Of a DNA stretch of 64,000 nt, positions 31,148 to 41,184 are shown in pieces (position 1 is the first letter of the stretch; each line of letters begins with the position of its first letter). The stretch is taken from positions 670,117-734,116 of the forward strand of contig NZ_PZJW01000006.1 in assembly GCF_003206615.1 (NCBI RefSeq). The letters run 5' to 3'. Below the pieces are notes generated by a model. The model saw only the letters and a list, made by a program, of their open reading frames with translations, was not told the origin of the DNA and ran no database searches. The translations under genes and the position numbers were made by a program. Origin of the DNA: Salinicola acroporae (lineage in GTDB: Bacteria > Pseudomonadota > Gammaproteobacteria > Pseudomonadales > Halomonadaceae).

Positions 31148-32881
31148 TCACAGGTCGAGCGCCACGCGAGTCGCCACGGCGACCTGGAACAGGATCTGGG
31201 TGATCGCGGAAGCCAGTTCGATGTTGCTGGTGGGTGCGGCAGGTAGCACGATGATCTCGTCGCCGGCGCGCATTCGCGTCTGCCCTGCCTGGATCACCGC
31301 CCCGTTGCGATGCACCACCAGCACCTGGTCCTCGTCGGCCCTGGGCGTGAAGCCGCCGGCCTGACGGATGTAGTCCAGCGCGCTCATGCCCGGCGTGTAG
31401 ACCATCGCCTGGGGAATGATGATTTCGCCGCTCAGCAGAATGGAGTCGGTGTTCTCGGGGATCGTCACGATATCGCCATCCTGCAGTCGGATATCGGCGA
31501 CGTTGCCGTCCCTGGCGACGACCAGCCGGCCGGTCGGCTTGACCTGCGAGGCTTTCTTGACGAACCGTTCGATCAACTCCGCCTGGCGAACCTGGATCTC
31601 GCCCTCCTTGGCCGTGCGAGCCGGATAACCGAGGTAGGTCGTCTCGAGCCGGCGCAGGCTGTCCTTCAGCGACGACGCCTGCTGCTCCGCCACGCTGATC
31701 CGGCGAATGGAGACATCCTGATAGCTGGTCATCTCCTGGGGCACGCTGATCGCGTTCAGGAACTCACCCAACCGGGCATCCCGCGGCAGTGCATAGCGCG
31801 ACGGCCCGTAATAGCTGCCCTCGACCTGGACCACGATGGTCTCGTCGCGCTGGTCGGCGCTGAACAGCACCTCATCGCCGCGACGAACCTCGGCGCCACG
31901 GAATTCCGCCAGCGGCAAATAGCGCGAGATCGGCCCCGACGGGCGGCTGCCGCGCAACAGCACGTGGGACACGCCCGACTTGAGGCGGGCCAGGTTGATC
32001 ACGTCCTGCCCGGTCAGTGCGTCACCGATCAACTCGTAGCGGTAGTTCTTCTGGACGTCGCCGACGACGCTGATGGCGGGCCCGCGTTCCTCGACCACGA
32101 TGGTGTCGCCATCCCGGAACTGCGGCCGCGCGATATCGCCGTTGATCAGGAAGTTGTAGAGATCGACGACATTGATGACCTGGTTGCCACGCTTGATCAC
32201 GACCTGGCGATAACTGCCCAGCGCCTGATCGATGCCGCCCGCCTGATCGAGGAAGTAGAGCACCGAGTCGTTCGGCGTCCCGGAGTAGCGCCCGGGATTC
32301 ATGACGTAACCGGTGACGAAGACGCCCACCGGCTGCACGCCCTGGAGATTGGTGTAAACGCTGACGTTCTCGGGATAGACGGACTGGATCGCGCCGCGTA
32401 CCCGGGCGTTGAGCTGGGCGTTGGAGATCCCCTGGACCTGCAGCGGACCGATCCGCGGCAGGAAGATATTGCCCTGGGCGTCCACCGCCAGTACCCGGTC
32501 GATCTCGACCCCGCCCCAGACCCGGATCGTGATCTGGTCACCCGGCTTGATCAGATAGTCCGGATTGAGACCGTCGGCCATCATGCCCCGGAAGCCTCCA
32601 GAGAACAGATTTTCGCCGAACGGTGGCAGCGTGTCGGGGTTGACCATGGCCTGGACCCGGGGGTCGACCGGCCCGTAGGTGCCGCTGTCCCAATCCGCCC
32701 GCGGCGATGTCTCGATCGAATTCGCCTCGTCGGACTGCGAGGTCATTGCCTCTGCCTGCTGGTCACTGCCCAGCAGACCACCGCTGCTCAGCCCGATGTC
32801 CTGGCCGTGAGCAAAGTTAGCGTTGAGGCACGCTACCGCCACCAGGCACATGGCCCGGAAAGTCACTGATAACCGCTTCAT
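31148..32881 (-). CDS. kpsD: Outer-membrane/periplasmic polysaccharide export protein KpsD
   Basis: A 577-residue protein starting with a cleavable signal sequence (MCLVAVACLNANFAHGQ). It contains a polysaccharide export domain (LNPDYLIKPGDQITIRVWGG, about 115-135; ARVRGAIQSVYPENVSVY) followed by several SLBB-type repeats (VFVTGYVMNPGRYSG, VVGDVQKNYRYELIG, LLSGEIIIPQAMVYTPG). Length and repeat content fit KpsD/BexD/CtrA rather than the shorter Wza. It would form the outer-membrane exit with KpsE. The gene begins after a 181-bp gap following a small lipoprotein gene and leads directly into kpsM. Confidence 0.9.
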   Translation of the reverse strand: MKRLSVTFRAMCLVAVACLNANFAHGQDIGLSSGGLLGSDQQAEAMTSQSDEANSIETSPRADWDSGTYGPVDPRVQAMVNPDTLPPFGENLFSGGFRGMMADGLNPDYLIKPGDQITIRVWGGVEIDRVLAVDAQGNIFLPRIGPLQVQGISNAQLNARVRGAIQSVYPENVSVYTNLQGVQPVGVFVTGYVMNPGRYSGTPNDSVLYFLDQAGGIDQALGSYRQVVIKRGNQVINVVDLYNFLINGDIARPQFRDGDTIVVEERGPAISVVGDVQKNYRYELIGDALTGQDVINLARLKSGVSHVLLRGSRPSGPISRYLPLAEFRGAEVRRGDEVLFSADQRDETIVVQVEGSYYGPSRYALPRDARLGEFLNAISVPQEMTSYQDVSIRRISVAEQQASSLKDSLRRLETTYLGYPARTAKEGEIQVRQAELIERFVKKASQVKPTGRLVVARDGNVADIRLQDGDIVTIPENTDSILLSGEIIIPQAMVYTPGMSALDYIRQAGGFTPRADEDQVLVVHRNGAVIQAGQTRMRAGDEIIVLPAAPTSNIELASAITQILFQVAVATRVALDL

Positions 32882-33032
32882 GATGGTTCCCTTCCCTCAC
32901 GTGTTTTTCAGGCCATCGAGTGCCGGCGTTCGCTCATGAGAGCGCCGGCGAAATGCCTTGGGGCATTTGTCGATTCGGTGGCGATCAGGTCGTTCCGGCA
33001 TGGGGAACGACGGGTTTCGACGGCGCCGCCGA

Positions 33033-33063
33033 GAGGGTGTTCGGAATCCTCCCGAACCCCCTC
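33033..33063 (-). terminator. Hairpin directly after the lipoprotein gene
   Basis: Arms 33033-33044 and 33052-33063 form a 12-bp stem with one mismatch and a 7-base loop, beginning within the stop codon of the lipoprotein gene on the minus strand. No T tract follows, so its terminator role is tentative. Confidence 0.4.
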
Positions 33064-33470
33064 TAGCGAATGATTTCCGTCACCAGGCGCTGGGCGTACC
33101 AGCCTTTCCCCGGGACCAGGCAGCTCACCTGACCCACCGGGACACCGGCCGGCGCCACGTTGCGGGTCACGTCGAGGCGAATACACCGCCGACCGCTGGC
33201 CGAGAAGTAGCGCTCGCGGGCATGAATGGAGACATTCGGCCCCCAGGGCGTGGTCGCCAGATTCGTCACGCTGCCCGTGGCGGCGCTATCGAGAAACGTT
33301 GCCAGCGGGCCATTGACTGGCATGGCGTCGTTCATGGGCATCACCGCCCCATCGCCGAAGCGTTGCTGGGACGAGGTTGCGCACCCCGACATGGCGGCAA
33401 GCATCAGCGCCAGCGCCAGCCAACGGGACGCACCATCGACCCTTCTGCGTTTTCTGATTTCGTTTTTCAT
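33063..33470 (-). CDS. Small predicted lipoprotein in capsule locus
   Basis: A 135-residue protein with a basic N terminus (MKNEIRKRRR), a hydrophobic stretch and a lipobox-like LMLAAMSGC, so a lipid-anchored product is expected after cleavage before the cysteine near residue 30. The mature part includes VSIHARERYFSASGRRC and GYVSCLVPGKGWY-like beta segments and a second pair of cysteines. I do not recognise the family with confidence. Related short lipoproteins occur beside polysaccharide genes in other proteobacteria. It lies between cysNC (110 bp) and kpsD (181 bp) in the same direction, so a role in capsule export or surface attachment is inferred only from position. Confidence 0.6.
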   Translation of the reverse strand: MKNEIRKRRRVDGASRWLALALMLAAMSGCATSSQQRFGDGAVMPMNDAMPVNGPLATFLDSAATGSVTNLATTPWGPNVSIHARERYFSASGRRCIRLDVTRNVAPAGVPVGQVSCLVPGKGWYAQRLVTEIIR

Positions 33471-33580
33471 CGTGCCCACCCTTCCCTCCGTTTCCCGCGC
33501 GTTATCGCCGGGAGCCTTGCTGCCTTTCGCCATCGGCCCGCCAACGCGGATGCCGTTCGGCGAATCGATTCGAACTGTCG

Positions 33581-35476
33581 TCAGATAATCCGGTGACGCC
33601 GCAGGGCGGCGATGAGCTGACCCACGGTCTCCTCGAGGTCATGGATCGAAGTGTCGATCTCGATTTCCGGTGATTCCGGAGCCTCGTAAGGAGAAGTGAT
33701 GCCGGTAAACTGATCGATCTCGCCGGTGCGGGCCTTGCGATAGAGGCCCTTGGGATCGCGCCTTTCACAGACCGAAAGTGGCGTGTTGACGAAGACCTCG
33801 ATGAACTCGTCGGCCTCGACCATGTCGCGGACGATGCGACGATCCTCACGGAACGGCGAGATGAACGAGACCAGGGTGATCACGCCCACGTCGACCATCA
33901 GCTTCGCCACTTCGCCGACCCGGCGAATGTTTTCCTGACGGTCGCGGTCGCTGAAGCCGAGATCGCGGCAAAGCCCGTGGCGAACGTTGTCCCCGTCCAG
34001 CACGTAGGTGTTGTAACCCATGCCGAAGAGCTGTCTTTCCAGGGCATCCGCAACGGTGGACTTACCGGCGCCAGACAGCCCCGTGAACCAGATGACGCTC
34101 GGCTTCTGGCGGTTGCGTTCGGCGCGTCTTCGCTTGTCGACGGCCATGTCGTGCCAGACCACGTGGCCGATATTAAGAGCATCGACGACCATGCCGGCGC
34201 CCACGGTCAGGTTGCTCAGCTTGTCGATGAAGATGAAATTGCCCGTCTCGGGGGAGCGCTGGTAGCTGTCCAGCACCAGCGGTTGCGTCACCTCGATCTG
34301 GCATCGGGCGATGCCATTGAGGGGCAACGCGTCGGTGGCGCTGCGCGCCAGGGTATTGACGTCGATCTGATAGACGATTCGCGTCACCCGGCCGGAAACG
34401 ATCCGGGTACCGGCCTTGAACTCGTACTCCTGTCCCGGCGCCAGCGGGGTCTCGTGCATCCACACCACGTCGGCGGTGAACACCGAGCTGGGTTCGATAT
34501 CGCTGTTCGCCGCCACCAGCATGTCGCCACGAGAGATATCGAGTGGGTCGCGGAGCGTGAGCGTTACCGACTGGCCGGGATAGGCAACGCTCAGGTCACC
34601 GTCGTTGGTGACGATTCGCTCGATCGTCGAGCGCTTGCCGGAGGGCTCCACCCGGATTTCGGTGCCCACCTCCACCGCGCCGGCGGCCAGCGTGCCGCTA
34701 TATCCACGGAAGTTGAGATTGGGCCGATTGACGTACTGAACCGGAAAGCGCAGTTCATGCAGGCTCGGTGCCGACAGGATCTCGATCTGCTCGAGCTGGG
34801 CCAGCAACGGGGCGCCTTCGTACCAGCGCATCTCGCTACCGGGATTGACGACGTTGGCACCGGTCAAGGCCGAAATGGGCAAGAAACGCACGTCGTTGAC
34901 GTTCAGCTTGTCGGCGAAGTCACGGTAGTCGGCGACGATCTCCTGGAATCGCGCTTCGGAGTAACCGACCAGATCCATCTTGTTGATCGCGATCACGAAG
35001 TGGCGGATCCCGAGCAGATCGCAGATGAAGCTGTGCCGCCGGGTCTGCAACTGCACCCCGTAACGCGCGTCGATCAGGATGATCGCCAGGTCCGCCGTGG
35101 AGGCGCCGGTGGCCATGTTGCGAGTGTACTGTTCGTGCCCCGGCGCATCGGCGATGATGAACTTGCGCTTGTCGGTGCAGAAGAATCGATAGGCGACATC
35201 GATGGTCATACCCTGCTCGCGTTCCGACTGCAGGCCATCGACCAGCAGCGCCAGATCGACCTGGCCGATCCGACTGCCGGGTGCCCCCGATTCGCGCACC
35301 AACGCCGCCAGTTGATCCTCCTGGACCGTCAAGGCGTCGTGCAGCAACCGGCCTATCAGCGTCGACTTCCCATCGTCGGCCCCACCGCAGGTCAGAAATC
35401 GCAGCAGCCCCTTGCTGGCGTTCGTCTTGAGATAGCGCTCGATGTCGTCGGCGATACGCATCATCTGGAGAGGCAT
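33581..35476 (-). CDS. cysNC: Bifunctional sulfate adenylyltransferase subunit 1 / APS kinase
   Basis: A 631-residue CysN-CysC fusion of the NodQ type. The N-terminal GTPase has GGADDGKST near residues 31-39, [17 protein letters not shown] and [11 protein letters not shown]. Beta-barrel domains follow. The APS kinase starts near residue 440 with [12 protein letters not shown], then [18 protein letters not shown] and [18 protein letters not shown]. With CysD it makes APS from sulfate and ATP and phosphorylates it to PAPS, the donor for sulfotransferases. The start overlaps the cysD stop by one base. Its location in the capsule locus, rather than beside cysH/cysI, suggests a dedicated supply for sulfating the polysaccharide. 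Confidence 0.95.
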   Translation of the reverse strand: MPLQMMRIADDIERYLKTNASKGLLRFLTCGGADDGKSTLIGRLLHDALTVQEDQLAALVRESGAPGSRIGQVDLALLVDGLQSEREQGMTIDVAYRFFCTDKRKFIIADAPGHEQYTRNMATGASTADLAIILIDARYGVQLQTRRHSFICDLLGIRHFVIAINKMDLVGYSEARFQEIVADYRDFADKLNVNDVRFLPISALTGANVVNPGSEMRWYEGAPLLAQLEQIEILSAPSLHELRFPVQYVNRPNLNFRGYSGTLAAGAVEVGTEIRVEPSGKRSTIERIVTNDGDLSVAYPGQSVTLTLRDPLDISRGDMLVAANSDIEPSSVFTADVVWMHETPLAPGQEYEFKAGTRIVSGRVTRIVYQIDVNTLARSATDALPLNGIARCQIEVTQPLVLDSYQRSPETGNFIFIDKLSNLTVGAGMVVDALNIGHVVWHDMAVDKRRRAERNRQKPSVIWFTGLSGAGKSTVADALERQLFGMGYNTYVLDGDNVRHGLCRDLGFSDRDRQENIRRVGEVAKLMVDVGVITLVSFISPFREDRRIVRDMVEADEFIEVFVNTPLSVCERRDPKGLYRKARTGEIDQFTGITSPYEAPESPEIEIDTSIHDLEETVGQLIAALRRHRII

Positions 35477-36393
35477 CAGAAGTACCCCTCACGTTTCCTG
35501 TTCTCCATCGGGCCGGCGCCATCGTGATCGATGGCGCGGCCGAGTTGCTCGCTGGTGCGAGTCAGCAGCATCTCCTGGATGATCGCGGGCAAGGTGGTAG
35601 CGCGTGACTCGATGGCGCCGGTCAGCGGGAAGCATCCCAGTGTGCGGAAGCGGATCCAGCGCTCCTGGGGCACTTCACCGGCCGCCAGCGGCAGTCGCTC
35701 GTCGTCCACCGCCAGCAGTTGGCCGGCACGAAGCACGGTCGGTCGTGGGGCCGCGTAGTAGAGCGGCACGATGGGGATCGACTCGAGATGGATGTACTGC
35801 CAGACATCCAGCTCGGTCCAGTTGGAAAGCGGGAAGACGCGAATCGACTCACCCGGATTGACCTTGCCGTTGTACAGACGCCACAGCTCGGGGCGCTGCC
35901 GCTTGGGGTCCCAGCGGTGATGCCGGTCGCGAAACGAGTAGACACGTTCCTTGGCGCGGGAAGCCTCTTCATCCCGGCGTGCGCCCCCGAACGCGGCGTC
36001 GAAGCCGTACTTGTCGAGCGCCTGTTTGAGCGCCTGGGTCGTCATGATCTCGGTGTACGTGGCGCTACCGTGATCGAATGGATTGATACCTGCGGCTCGC
36101 CCCTCTTCGTTGACGTACTCGATCAGCTCCATGCCGACCTGCGCCGCGGTACGATCGCGAAACGCGATCATCTCGCGGAACTTCCAGGTGGTATTGACGT
36201 GCAGCAAGGGAAAGGGCGGCGTTCCGGGATAGAACGCCTTTCGCGCCAGGTGAAGCATCACCGACGAATCCTTGCCAACCGAGTAGAGCATCACCGGATT
36301 GCGAAACTCCGCTGCCACCTCCCGGATGATCTGAATCGACTCCGCCTCGAGCTGCCTGAGGTGAGTGTGAGCCGTGACTGTCAGTTCGCGCAT
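35476..36393 (-). CDS. cysD: Sulfate adenylyltransferase subunit 2
   Basis: A 305-residue ATP pyrophosphatase-type enzyme that adenylates sulfate together with Cys[20 protein letters not shown] holds the PP-loop, followed by [35 protein letters not shown] and [15 protein letters not shown]. The C terminus ends RKREGYF, as in characterised CysD proteins. [10 protein letters not shown] at 36393 is chosen because homology starts there and the ATG at 36441 adds an atypical segment. It is the first gene of cysD-cysNC, reading away from the long AT-rich gap. Confidence 0.96.
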   Translation of the reverse strand: MRELTVTAHTHLRQLEAESIQIIREVAAEFRNPVMLYSVGKDSSVMLHLARKAFYPGTPPFPLLHVNTTWKFREMIAFRDRTAAQVGMELIEYVNEEGRAAGINPFDHGSATYTEIMTTQALKQALDKYGFDAAFGGARRDEEASRAKERVYSFRDRHHRWDPKRQRPELWRLYNGKVNPGESIRVFPLSNWTELDVWQYIHLESIPIVPLYYAAPRPTVLRAGQLLAVDDERLPLAAGEVPQERWIRFRTLGCFPLTGAIESRATTLPAIIQEMLLTRTSEQLGRAIDHDGAGPMENRKREGYF

Positions 36394-37095
36394 AACGTTC
36401 CCGTGCACCCGATCGAGAGTAACGAAACAAAAGGTTTCCAACGGCGAAGATCGAATGGAGACCTTTGCAACGTCGCTTCCAGTTATTGTTTTCGAGACTC
36501 TTTTTCGATCAGTTACGGGGTCGAAGTCAAACCTTTAAAAGGGGGCAGGTAAAGTCCTGTAAAGGGCAAAATCGGGATTTAGAAAGGATGCTAAATAAAG
36601 TTACAAACCAGTGAATCACACAAAAATACGAACGCCTAATACTTAAGTCAATTTATTGTTTTTAAATGATAAAACAGAAATTCTAAAGTCAATTTAGGTC
36701 GATGACGGCGCTGCCGACGTCCTGGCTTGACGAAAGGTTTTTACTTTCCTGAACGAGAAATGCGTCATCTAACTCATCATTCGACCCGGAAACTCCTGAA
36801 GTAAATACCTCGAATACAAAACTGAAAGTCTGATTTTATTAATACCGCGATCATCGACTTTTCCCGCAGAAAAGTTTGTTTACATTTGCCATATTTACGC
36901 TTCGATCTTCGCTTACGCAAAATCCCGGCGCTTAGCAATTCGACACAGCCGAAAAGCGCCCCCGACTCGCGGGATGCGTTACACTGCGCCTCGGACTGCC
37001 TTGCACACCCCGGACTCGGGCCGGTGGCGTCGGACCAGCGCCCAGGGCAGTGACATGACAATTCTTCGACGGACCGCACCCGCTCTCTGTGACCC
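36394..37095. promoter_or_regulatory. AT-rich divergent control region between cysD and kpsC
   Basis: 702 bp without a credible gene; 36480-36930 is strikingly AT-rich compared with the flanks. It must hold promoters for cysD (leftward) and the kpsC operon (rightward). An 11-base direct repeat, aagtcaattta, occurs at 36645-36655 and 36686-36696, about four helix turns apart, and may bind a regulator. I looked for an ops/JUMPstart-type GGCGGTAG element and did not find one. Assigning individual promoters by eye was not convincing. Confidence 0.55.
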
Positions 37096-39156
37096 ATGCA
37101 TAACGATTCGACAGTCCTGCGACCGTCCTCCCATCGCGTAGCCGGTTATCTTTCCAAGGGCCTGGCCCGCTGGAACATCATCCGCTGCCTGCTGCCGGAG
37201 TATTCGCGCCAGATCCGCCTCAAGCCCGGTAGCCGCCAGCCCGTCGACGCCATTCTTGGCTGGGGCCTGAAACCGACGTCGAAACAGGCGCGTCGCCTGG
37301 CCACGCGCCGGGGACTGCCCTACATCGCGATCGAGGACGGCTTCCTGCGCTCGCTGGGGCTGGGGGTCAACTACTCCCAGCCCCACAGCCTGGTCGTCGA
37401 CTACAGCGGCATCTACTACGATGCGACCCGCCCATCGGACCTGGAGACGCTTCTCGCCGAGGCGACCTTCGGCTCGGAGGAACTGGCGCGGGCGGACCAG
37501 GCCATGCAGCGCCTGCGGCGATTACGCCTATCGAAGTACAATCACGCCCCGGACCGGCCGCTCGCGCCCGCCGACCGCCCTCGCGTGCTGGTCATCGACC
37601 AGACCCGCGACGATGCCTCGATTACCCATGGCATGGCCGACGCCAGCTCGTTCCAGCGCATGCTGGAGAGCGCCATTTCCGAGCACCCCGATGCCGAGAT
37701 CCTGATCAAGACCCATCCGGACGTGATCGCCGGACGCAAGCAGGGCTACCTGACCAAGGCCTCGTCACATCCGCGCTGCCGGCTGATCGGCGACGATATC
37801 AATCCGTGGTCGTTGATCGATGCCGTCGACGCGGTCTACGTGGTCACCAGCCAACTGGGATTCGAGGCACTGATGGCGGAAAAGCCGGTCCACTGCTTCG
37901 GTATGCCGTTCTATGCCGGCTGGGGCCTGACCCGGGACGCGCTGCAGTGCGAGCGCCGCCAACGCCCACGCACGCTGCTGGAACTGTTCGCCGCGGCCTA
38001 CCTGCGCTACTGCCGTTATGCCAATCCCTACACCGGGAAGGCGTCGACACTCGAGGCCACCATCGACCTGATCGCCGACCAGAAACGTCAGCGGGATCGC
38101 CTGGCCGGACACTGGGTGGCCGTGGGATTCTCGAGCTGGAAGCGCGCCTTCATTACCGACTTCCTGGGTCCGGCCTCCAGCGTGCGCTTCATTCAGAGCG
38201 ACCTGCCGCAGCCGCACGAGCTGGAGGGCCGCGACAGCCTCGTCGTGTGGGGACAGAAGGCCACCGACGAGCTCAAGGCCCGCTGTCGCCAACACGGTCT
38301 TGACCTGTGGCGGATGGAGGACGGTTTCGTCCGTTCGGTCGGGCTGGGAGTCGACCTGATCCGGCCGTTGTCGCTGGCGTTCGACTCCCGGGGGCTTTAT
38401 TACGATGCCCATCACGACAGCGATCTGGAGCGACTGCTTGCCGAGACGGACTTCGAACCGGAGCTGCTGGCGCGCGCCGACCGCCTGCGCCAGCGCCTCA
38501 TCGAGCTCAAGCTCTCGAAATACAACGTCCAGGGCAAGAAGCGCCCCTCACTGCCGACGGAGGCGATCGGCTCGCGCCCGGTCGTGCTGGTACCCGGCCA
38601 GGTCGAGAGCGACGCCTCCATTGCCCATGGCTCCCCCGAGATCAAGACCAACCAGGCACTGCTCGAGGCGGTCAGGCAAAACCGTCCCGATGCCTTCGTC
38701 ATCTACAAGCCACACCCCGACGTCGTTTCGGGGGCCCGGGTCGGTCTGCTCGACAAGACGGCGCGAACACTCTACGACCTCGAACTGGTCGACTGCGACA
38801 TCATCGACCTGATCGAGCTGGCCGACGAGATCCACACCATGTGCTCGCTGACCGGCTTCGAAGGTCTGATGCGCGGCGTCGAAGTGCATACCTACGGCCT
38901 GCCCTTCTATGCCGGTTGGGGGCTGACCCACGATCGGTTATCCTCCCCGCGGCGTCAGCGACGGTTGACGCTCGACGCCCTGATTGCCGGCGCGCTGCTG
39001 CTGTATCCGACCTATGTCGACCCGGATACCGGCGAGTTCTGCAATGCCGATACCGCCGTCGAACTGATGCAGCAGCAGCGTGACCAACGCTCGGGATTGC
39101 CCCTTCGCGTCCGCTTCTACCGGCTGTACCGCAATCTGTTTTCCAAAAGGCAATGA
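37096..39156 (+). CDS. kpsC: Capsule Kdo-linker transferase KpsC (RkpJ/LipA family)
   Basis: A 686-residue protein built of two similar halves. The first has EDGFLRSLGLGV near residue 82, IYYDATRPSDLETLL and THGMADASSF. The second has EDGFVRSVGLGV near residue 407, LYYDAHHDSDLERLL and AHGSPEIKTN. Duplicate HTYGLPFYAGWGLT-type segments close each half. KpsC extends the oligo-Kdo linker with two transferase domains at the cytoplasmic face of the inner membrane. It opens a tight plus-strand operon with kpsS one base downstream. No strong ribosome site precedes the ATG at 37096. It corresponds to rhizobial RkpJ, which is encoded beside rkpA, rkpG, rkpH and rkpI. Confidence 0.93.
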   Translation: MHNDSTVLRPSSHRVAGYLSKGLARWNIIRCLLPEYSRQIRLKPGSRQPVDAILGWGLKPTSKQARRLATRRGLPYIAIEDGFLRSLGLGVNYSQPHSLVVDYSGIYYDATRPSDLETLLAEATFGSEELARADQAMQRLRRLRLSKYNHAPDRPLAPADRPRVLVIDQTRDDASITHGMADASSFQRMLESAISEHPDAEILIKTHPDVIAGRKQGYLTKASSHPRCRLIGDDINPWSLIDAVDAVYVVTSQLGFEALMAEKPVHCFGMPFYAGWGLTRDALQCERRQRPRTLLELFAAAYLRYCRYANPYTGKASTLEATIDLIADQKRQRDRLAGHWVAVGFSSWKRAFITDFLGPASSVRFIQSDLPQPHELEGRDSLVVWGQKATDELKARCRQHGLDLWRMEDGFVRSVGLGVDLIRPLSLAFDSRGLYYDAHHDSDLERLLAETDFEPELLARADRLRQRLIELKLSKYNVQGKKRPSLPTEAIGSRPVVLVPGQVESDASIAHGSPEIKTNQALLEAVRQNRPDAFVIYKPHPDVVSGARVGLLDKTARTLYDLELVDCDIIDLIELADEIHTMCSLTGFEGLMRGVEVHTYGLPFYAGWGLTHDRLSSPRRQRRLTLDALIAGALLLYPTYVDPDTGEFCNADTAVELMQQQRDQRSGLPLRVRFYRLYRNLFSKRQ

Positions 39157-39157
39157 C

Positions 39158-40405
39158 TTGAGCACGACGCGCAAACACTTTCTTCTGTTACAGGGTGTCT
39201 GCTCACCTTTTTTCGACCGGCTCGGCGCGCGATTGCGGGACGCCGGACACTCGGTCGTCAAGGTCAACTTCACCGTCGGCGACAGCGTCTACTGGCGTCA
39301 GAAGAACACCTACGCCTATCGCGGCCAGGCCAAGGACATTCCCGAATATCTTTCCGGCATCTGGGACCGACACGAGATCACCGACCAGATCGTTTTCGGC
39401 GACCGTCGCCCCGTTCACCGACGCGCGATCCTCGCCGCCAGGCGCCGGGGCATTCGCAATCACGTGTTCGAGGAAGGCTACTTTCGGCCCTACTGGGTGA
39501 CGCTCGAGCGCGAGGGCGTGAATGCGCATTCCCTGTTGCCCCGGGATCCCGACTGGTATCGCGAGGCCGGCGAGCGCTTGCCCAGCGCCGGCCGACCCCA
39601 CGCCTTTCCCAACCAGTTCCATATGCGGGCACGTCACGACGTGCTCTATCACCTGGCCGGGGTCGCCAACCCGTTCCTGCACCCCCATTACCGCAACCAC
39701 GCCCTGGTGACCGCCCCAGTGGAGTACGCCGGCTTCGTGCTGCGCAAGGTCCGAATGCCCTACCTGAAGCGCCGGGACGAACAGCGCGTCAACGCGCTGA
39801 TGGCCTCCGGACGTCCGTTCTATCTGCTGCCACTGCAGTTGAAGAGCGATGCCCAGATCCGCTATCACTCGGACTACAAGAACATGCAGGAGGTGATCGG
39901 GAAGGTCGCCGCGTCCTTTGCCTACCACGCGCCGCGAGACGCCCTGCTGGTGATCAAGAACCACCCGCTAGACATGGGCCTCGCCCAGTACGCGCGGCTG
40001 ATCAAGGTCCTCTCCCACGAGTACGACCTGGCCGAGCGCCTGGTCTATCTCGAAGGAGGGAGCCTCGAGGCACTGCTCAAGCACGCCAGTGGCCTGGTCA
40101 CGGTCAACAGCACCGCCGGCAACGTCTCGCTGGGCTTCGGCTGCCCGACCCACACCCTGGCCTCGCCGATCTACGACATGGCAGGGTTGACCCATCAAGG
40201 CACGCTGGACGATTTCTGGCACAATACGCCCGCCCCGGAAGCGGAGCTCTTTCGGGCCTATCGGCGAACCGTCGCCCAGACGGTTCAGATCAACGGCGGG
40301 TTTTACTGTCGCCCGGGGATCGAGCTAGCCTCGGAGAACGCCCTGCACACGCTGCTGCGAGAGCGCTCTCCGCTGCAACAACTCATGGATGAGATCGCAT
40401 CATGA
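39158..40405 (+). CDS. kpsS: Capsule Kdo transferase KpsS
   Basis: A 415-residue KpsS/LipB-family protein that adds the first Kdo to the capsule lipid acceptor. FLLLQGVCSPFF at the N terminus, HSVVKVNFTVGD, GYFRPYWVTLEREG, HSLLPRDPDWYR, KNHPLD, TVNSTAG (about 312-318) and LDDFWHNT are intact. The probable start is a TTG at 39158 with AGG 7 bases upstream; the earlier ATG at 39080 lies inside kpsC and is unlikely. The stop overlaps the next start by 4 bp. This copy, unlike the one at 9593, keeps the STAG motif and is probably the active one. Confidence 0.9.
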   Translation: MSTTRKHFLLLQGVCSPFFDRLGARLRDAGHSVVKVNFTVGDSVYWRQKNTYAYRGQAKDIPEYLSGIWDRHEITDQIVFGDRRPVHRRAILAARRRGIRNHVFEEGYFRPYWVTLEREGVNAHSLLPRDPDWYREAGERLPSAGRPHAFPNQFHMRARHDVLYHLAGVANPFLHPHYRNHALVTAPVEYAGFVLRKVRMPYLKRRDEQRVNALMASGRPFYLLPLQLKSDAQIRYHSDYKNMQEVIGKVAASFAYHAPRDALLVIKNHPLDMGLAQYARLIKVLSHEYDLAERLVYLEGGSLEALLKHASGLVTVNSTAGNVSLGFGCPTHTLASPIYDMAGLTHQGTLDDFWHNTPAPEAELFRAYRRTVAQTVQINGGFYCRPGIELASENALHTLLRERSPLQQLMDEIAS

Positions 40406-41184
40406 CCCGAATCGTCATTACCGGTGCCACCGGCGCCATCGGCCAGGCGCTCGCTACCGGCTATGCCAGGCCCGGCAACCGGCTGGTGCTGCATGGTCGC
40501 CAGCGCGAGGTGCTCGAGTCACTGGTCGCCGACTGTCGCGGCGCCGGTGCCGAGGTCGAATGCAGTAGCGTCGACCTGGGCGAAGACGGGGCGCTGTTCG
40601 CGTGGCTGGAGTCTCTCTGCGATCCCACGCCACCGGACATCGTCATCGTCAACGCCGGCATCAACATCAACATTGGCGAAGACGGCAGCGGCGAGTCGTG
40701 GGACGACGCCAGCCGCCTGCTGGAGATCAACCTGCGCGTCCCGATGGCGATAGGCAACTTCCTCGGCAAACGCATGCGGGCGGCGGGCCGCGGCCAGCTG
40801 GTGCTGATGAGTTCGCTCGCCGCCTATCACGGCCTGCCGGTCACGCCGAGCTACAGCGCCAGCAAGGCCGGCGTGAAAGCCTACGGGGAGGCGCTTCGCG
40901 GCTGGCTGGCACCTCACGGCGTCGGCGTCACCGTCGTCATGCCCGGCTACGTCAGCTCGAAGATGTGCCACGAGATGCCCGGCCCCAAGCCGTTCCTGTG
41001 GCAGCCTGAGCGCGCCGCCCGGGTCATTACCCGAGGCATCGAGAGGAATCGCGCTCGGATCAGCTTCCCGTTTCCGCTCGACTTCGGTTGCTGGTGGCTG
41101 GCCGTGCTGCCGGCCGCGATATCGCAGCGCCTGGTCAAAGGGTTCGGCTACCACATCGACCCGCATGACGGAGCCAAGCGATGA
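40402..41184 (+). CDS. Short-chain dehydrogenase, RkpH-like
   Basis: A 260-residue SDR. The cofactor motif TGATGAIGQ (residues 7-15), NAGININIG, the serine in LMSSLAAYHG, and the Tyr-x3-Lys in YSASKAGVKAY are complete, so it should be an active NAD(P)-dependent oxidoreductase. The C-terminal segment FPFPLDFGCWWLAVLPAAI is hydrophobic and may touch the membrane. It is translationally coupled to kpsS and to the next gene by 4-bp overlaps. Rhizobial RkpH is an SDR encoded next to the same PKS and oxoamine synthase. Reduction of a keto group on the lipid made by the downstream enzymes is the inferred role. Confidence 0.85.
   Translation: MTRIVITGATGAIGQALATGYARPGNRLVLHGRQREVLESLVADCRGAGAEVECSSVDLGEDGALFAWLESLCDPTPPDIVIVNAGININIGEDGSGESWDDASRLLEINLRVPMAIGNFLGKRMRAAGRGQLVLMSSLAAYHGLPVTPSYSASKAGVKAYGEALRGWLAPHGVGVTVVMPGYVSSKMCHEMPGPKPFLWQPERAARVITRGIERNRARISFPFPLDFGCWWLAVLPAAISQRLVKGFGYHIDPHDGAKR

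Noticed and set aside
36394..37095. JUMPstart/ops element for RfaH control
   Set aside because: No GGCGGTAG-type sequence was found in either strand by eye.
36777..37097. 106-codon minus-strand frame in the kpsC upstream gap
   Set aside because: It crosses from AT-rich to GC-rich sequence, lacks a ribosome site and has no recognised features.
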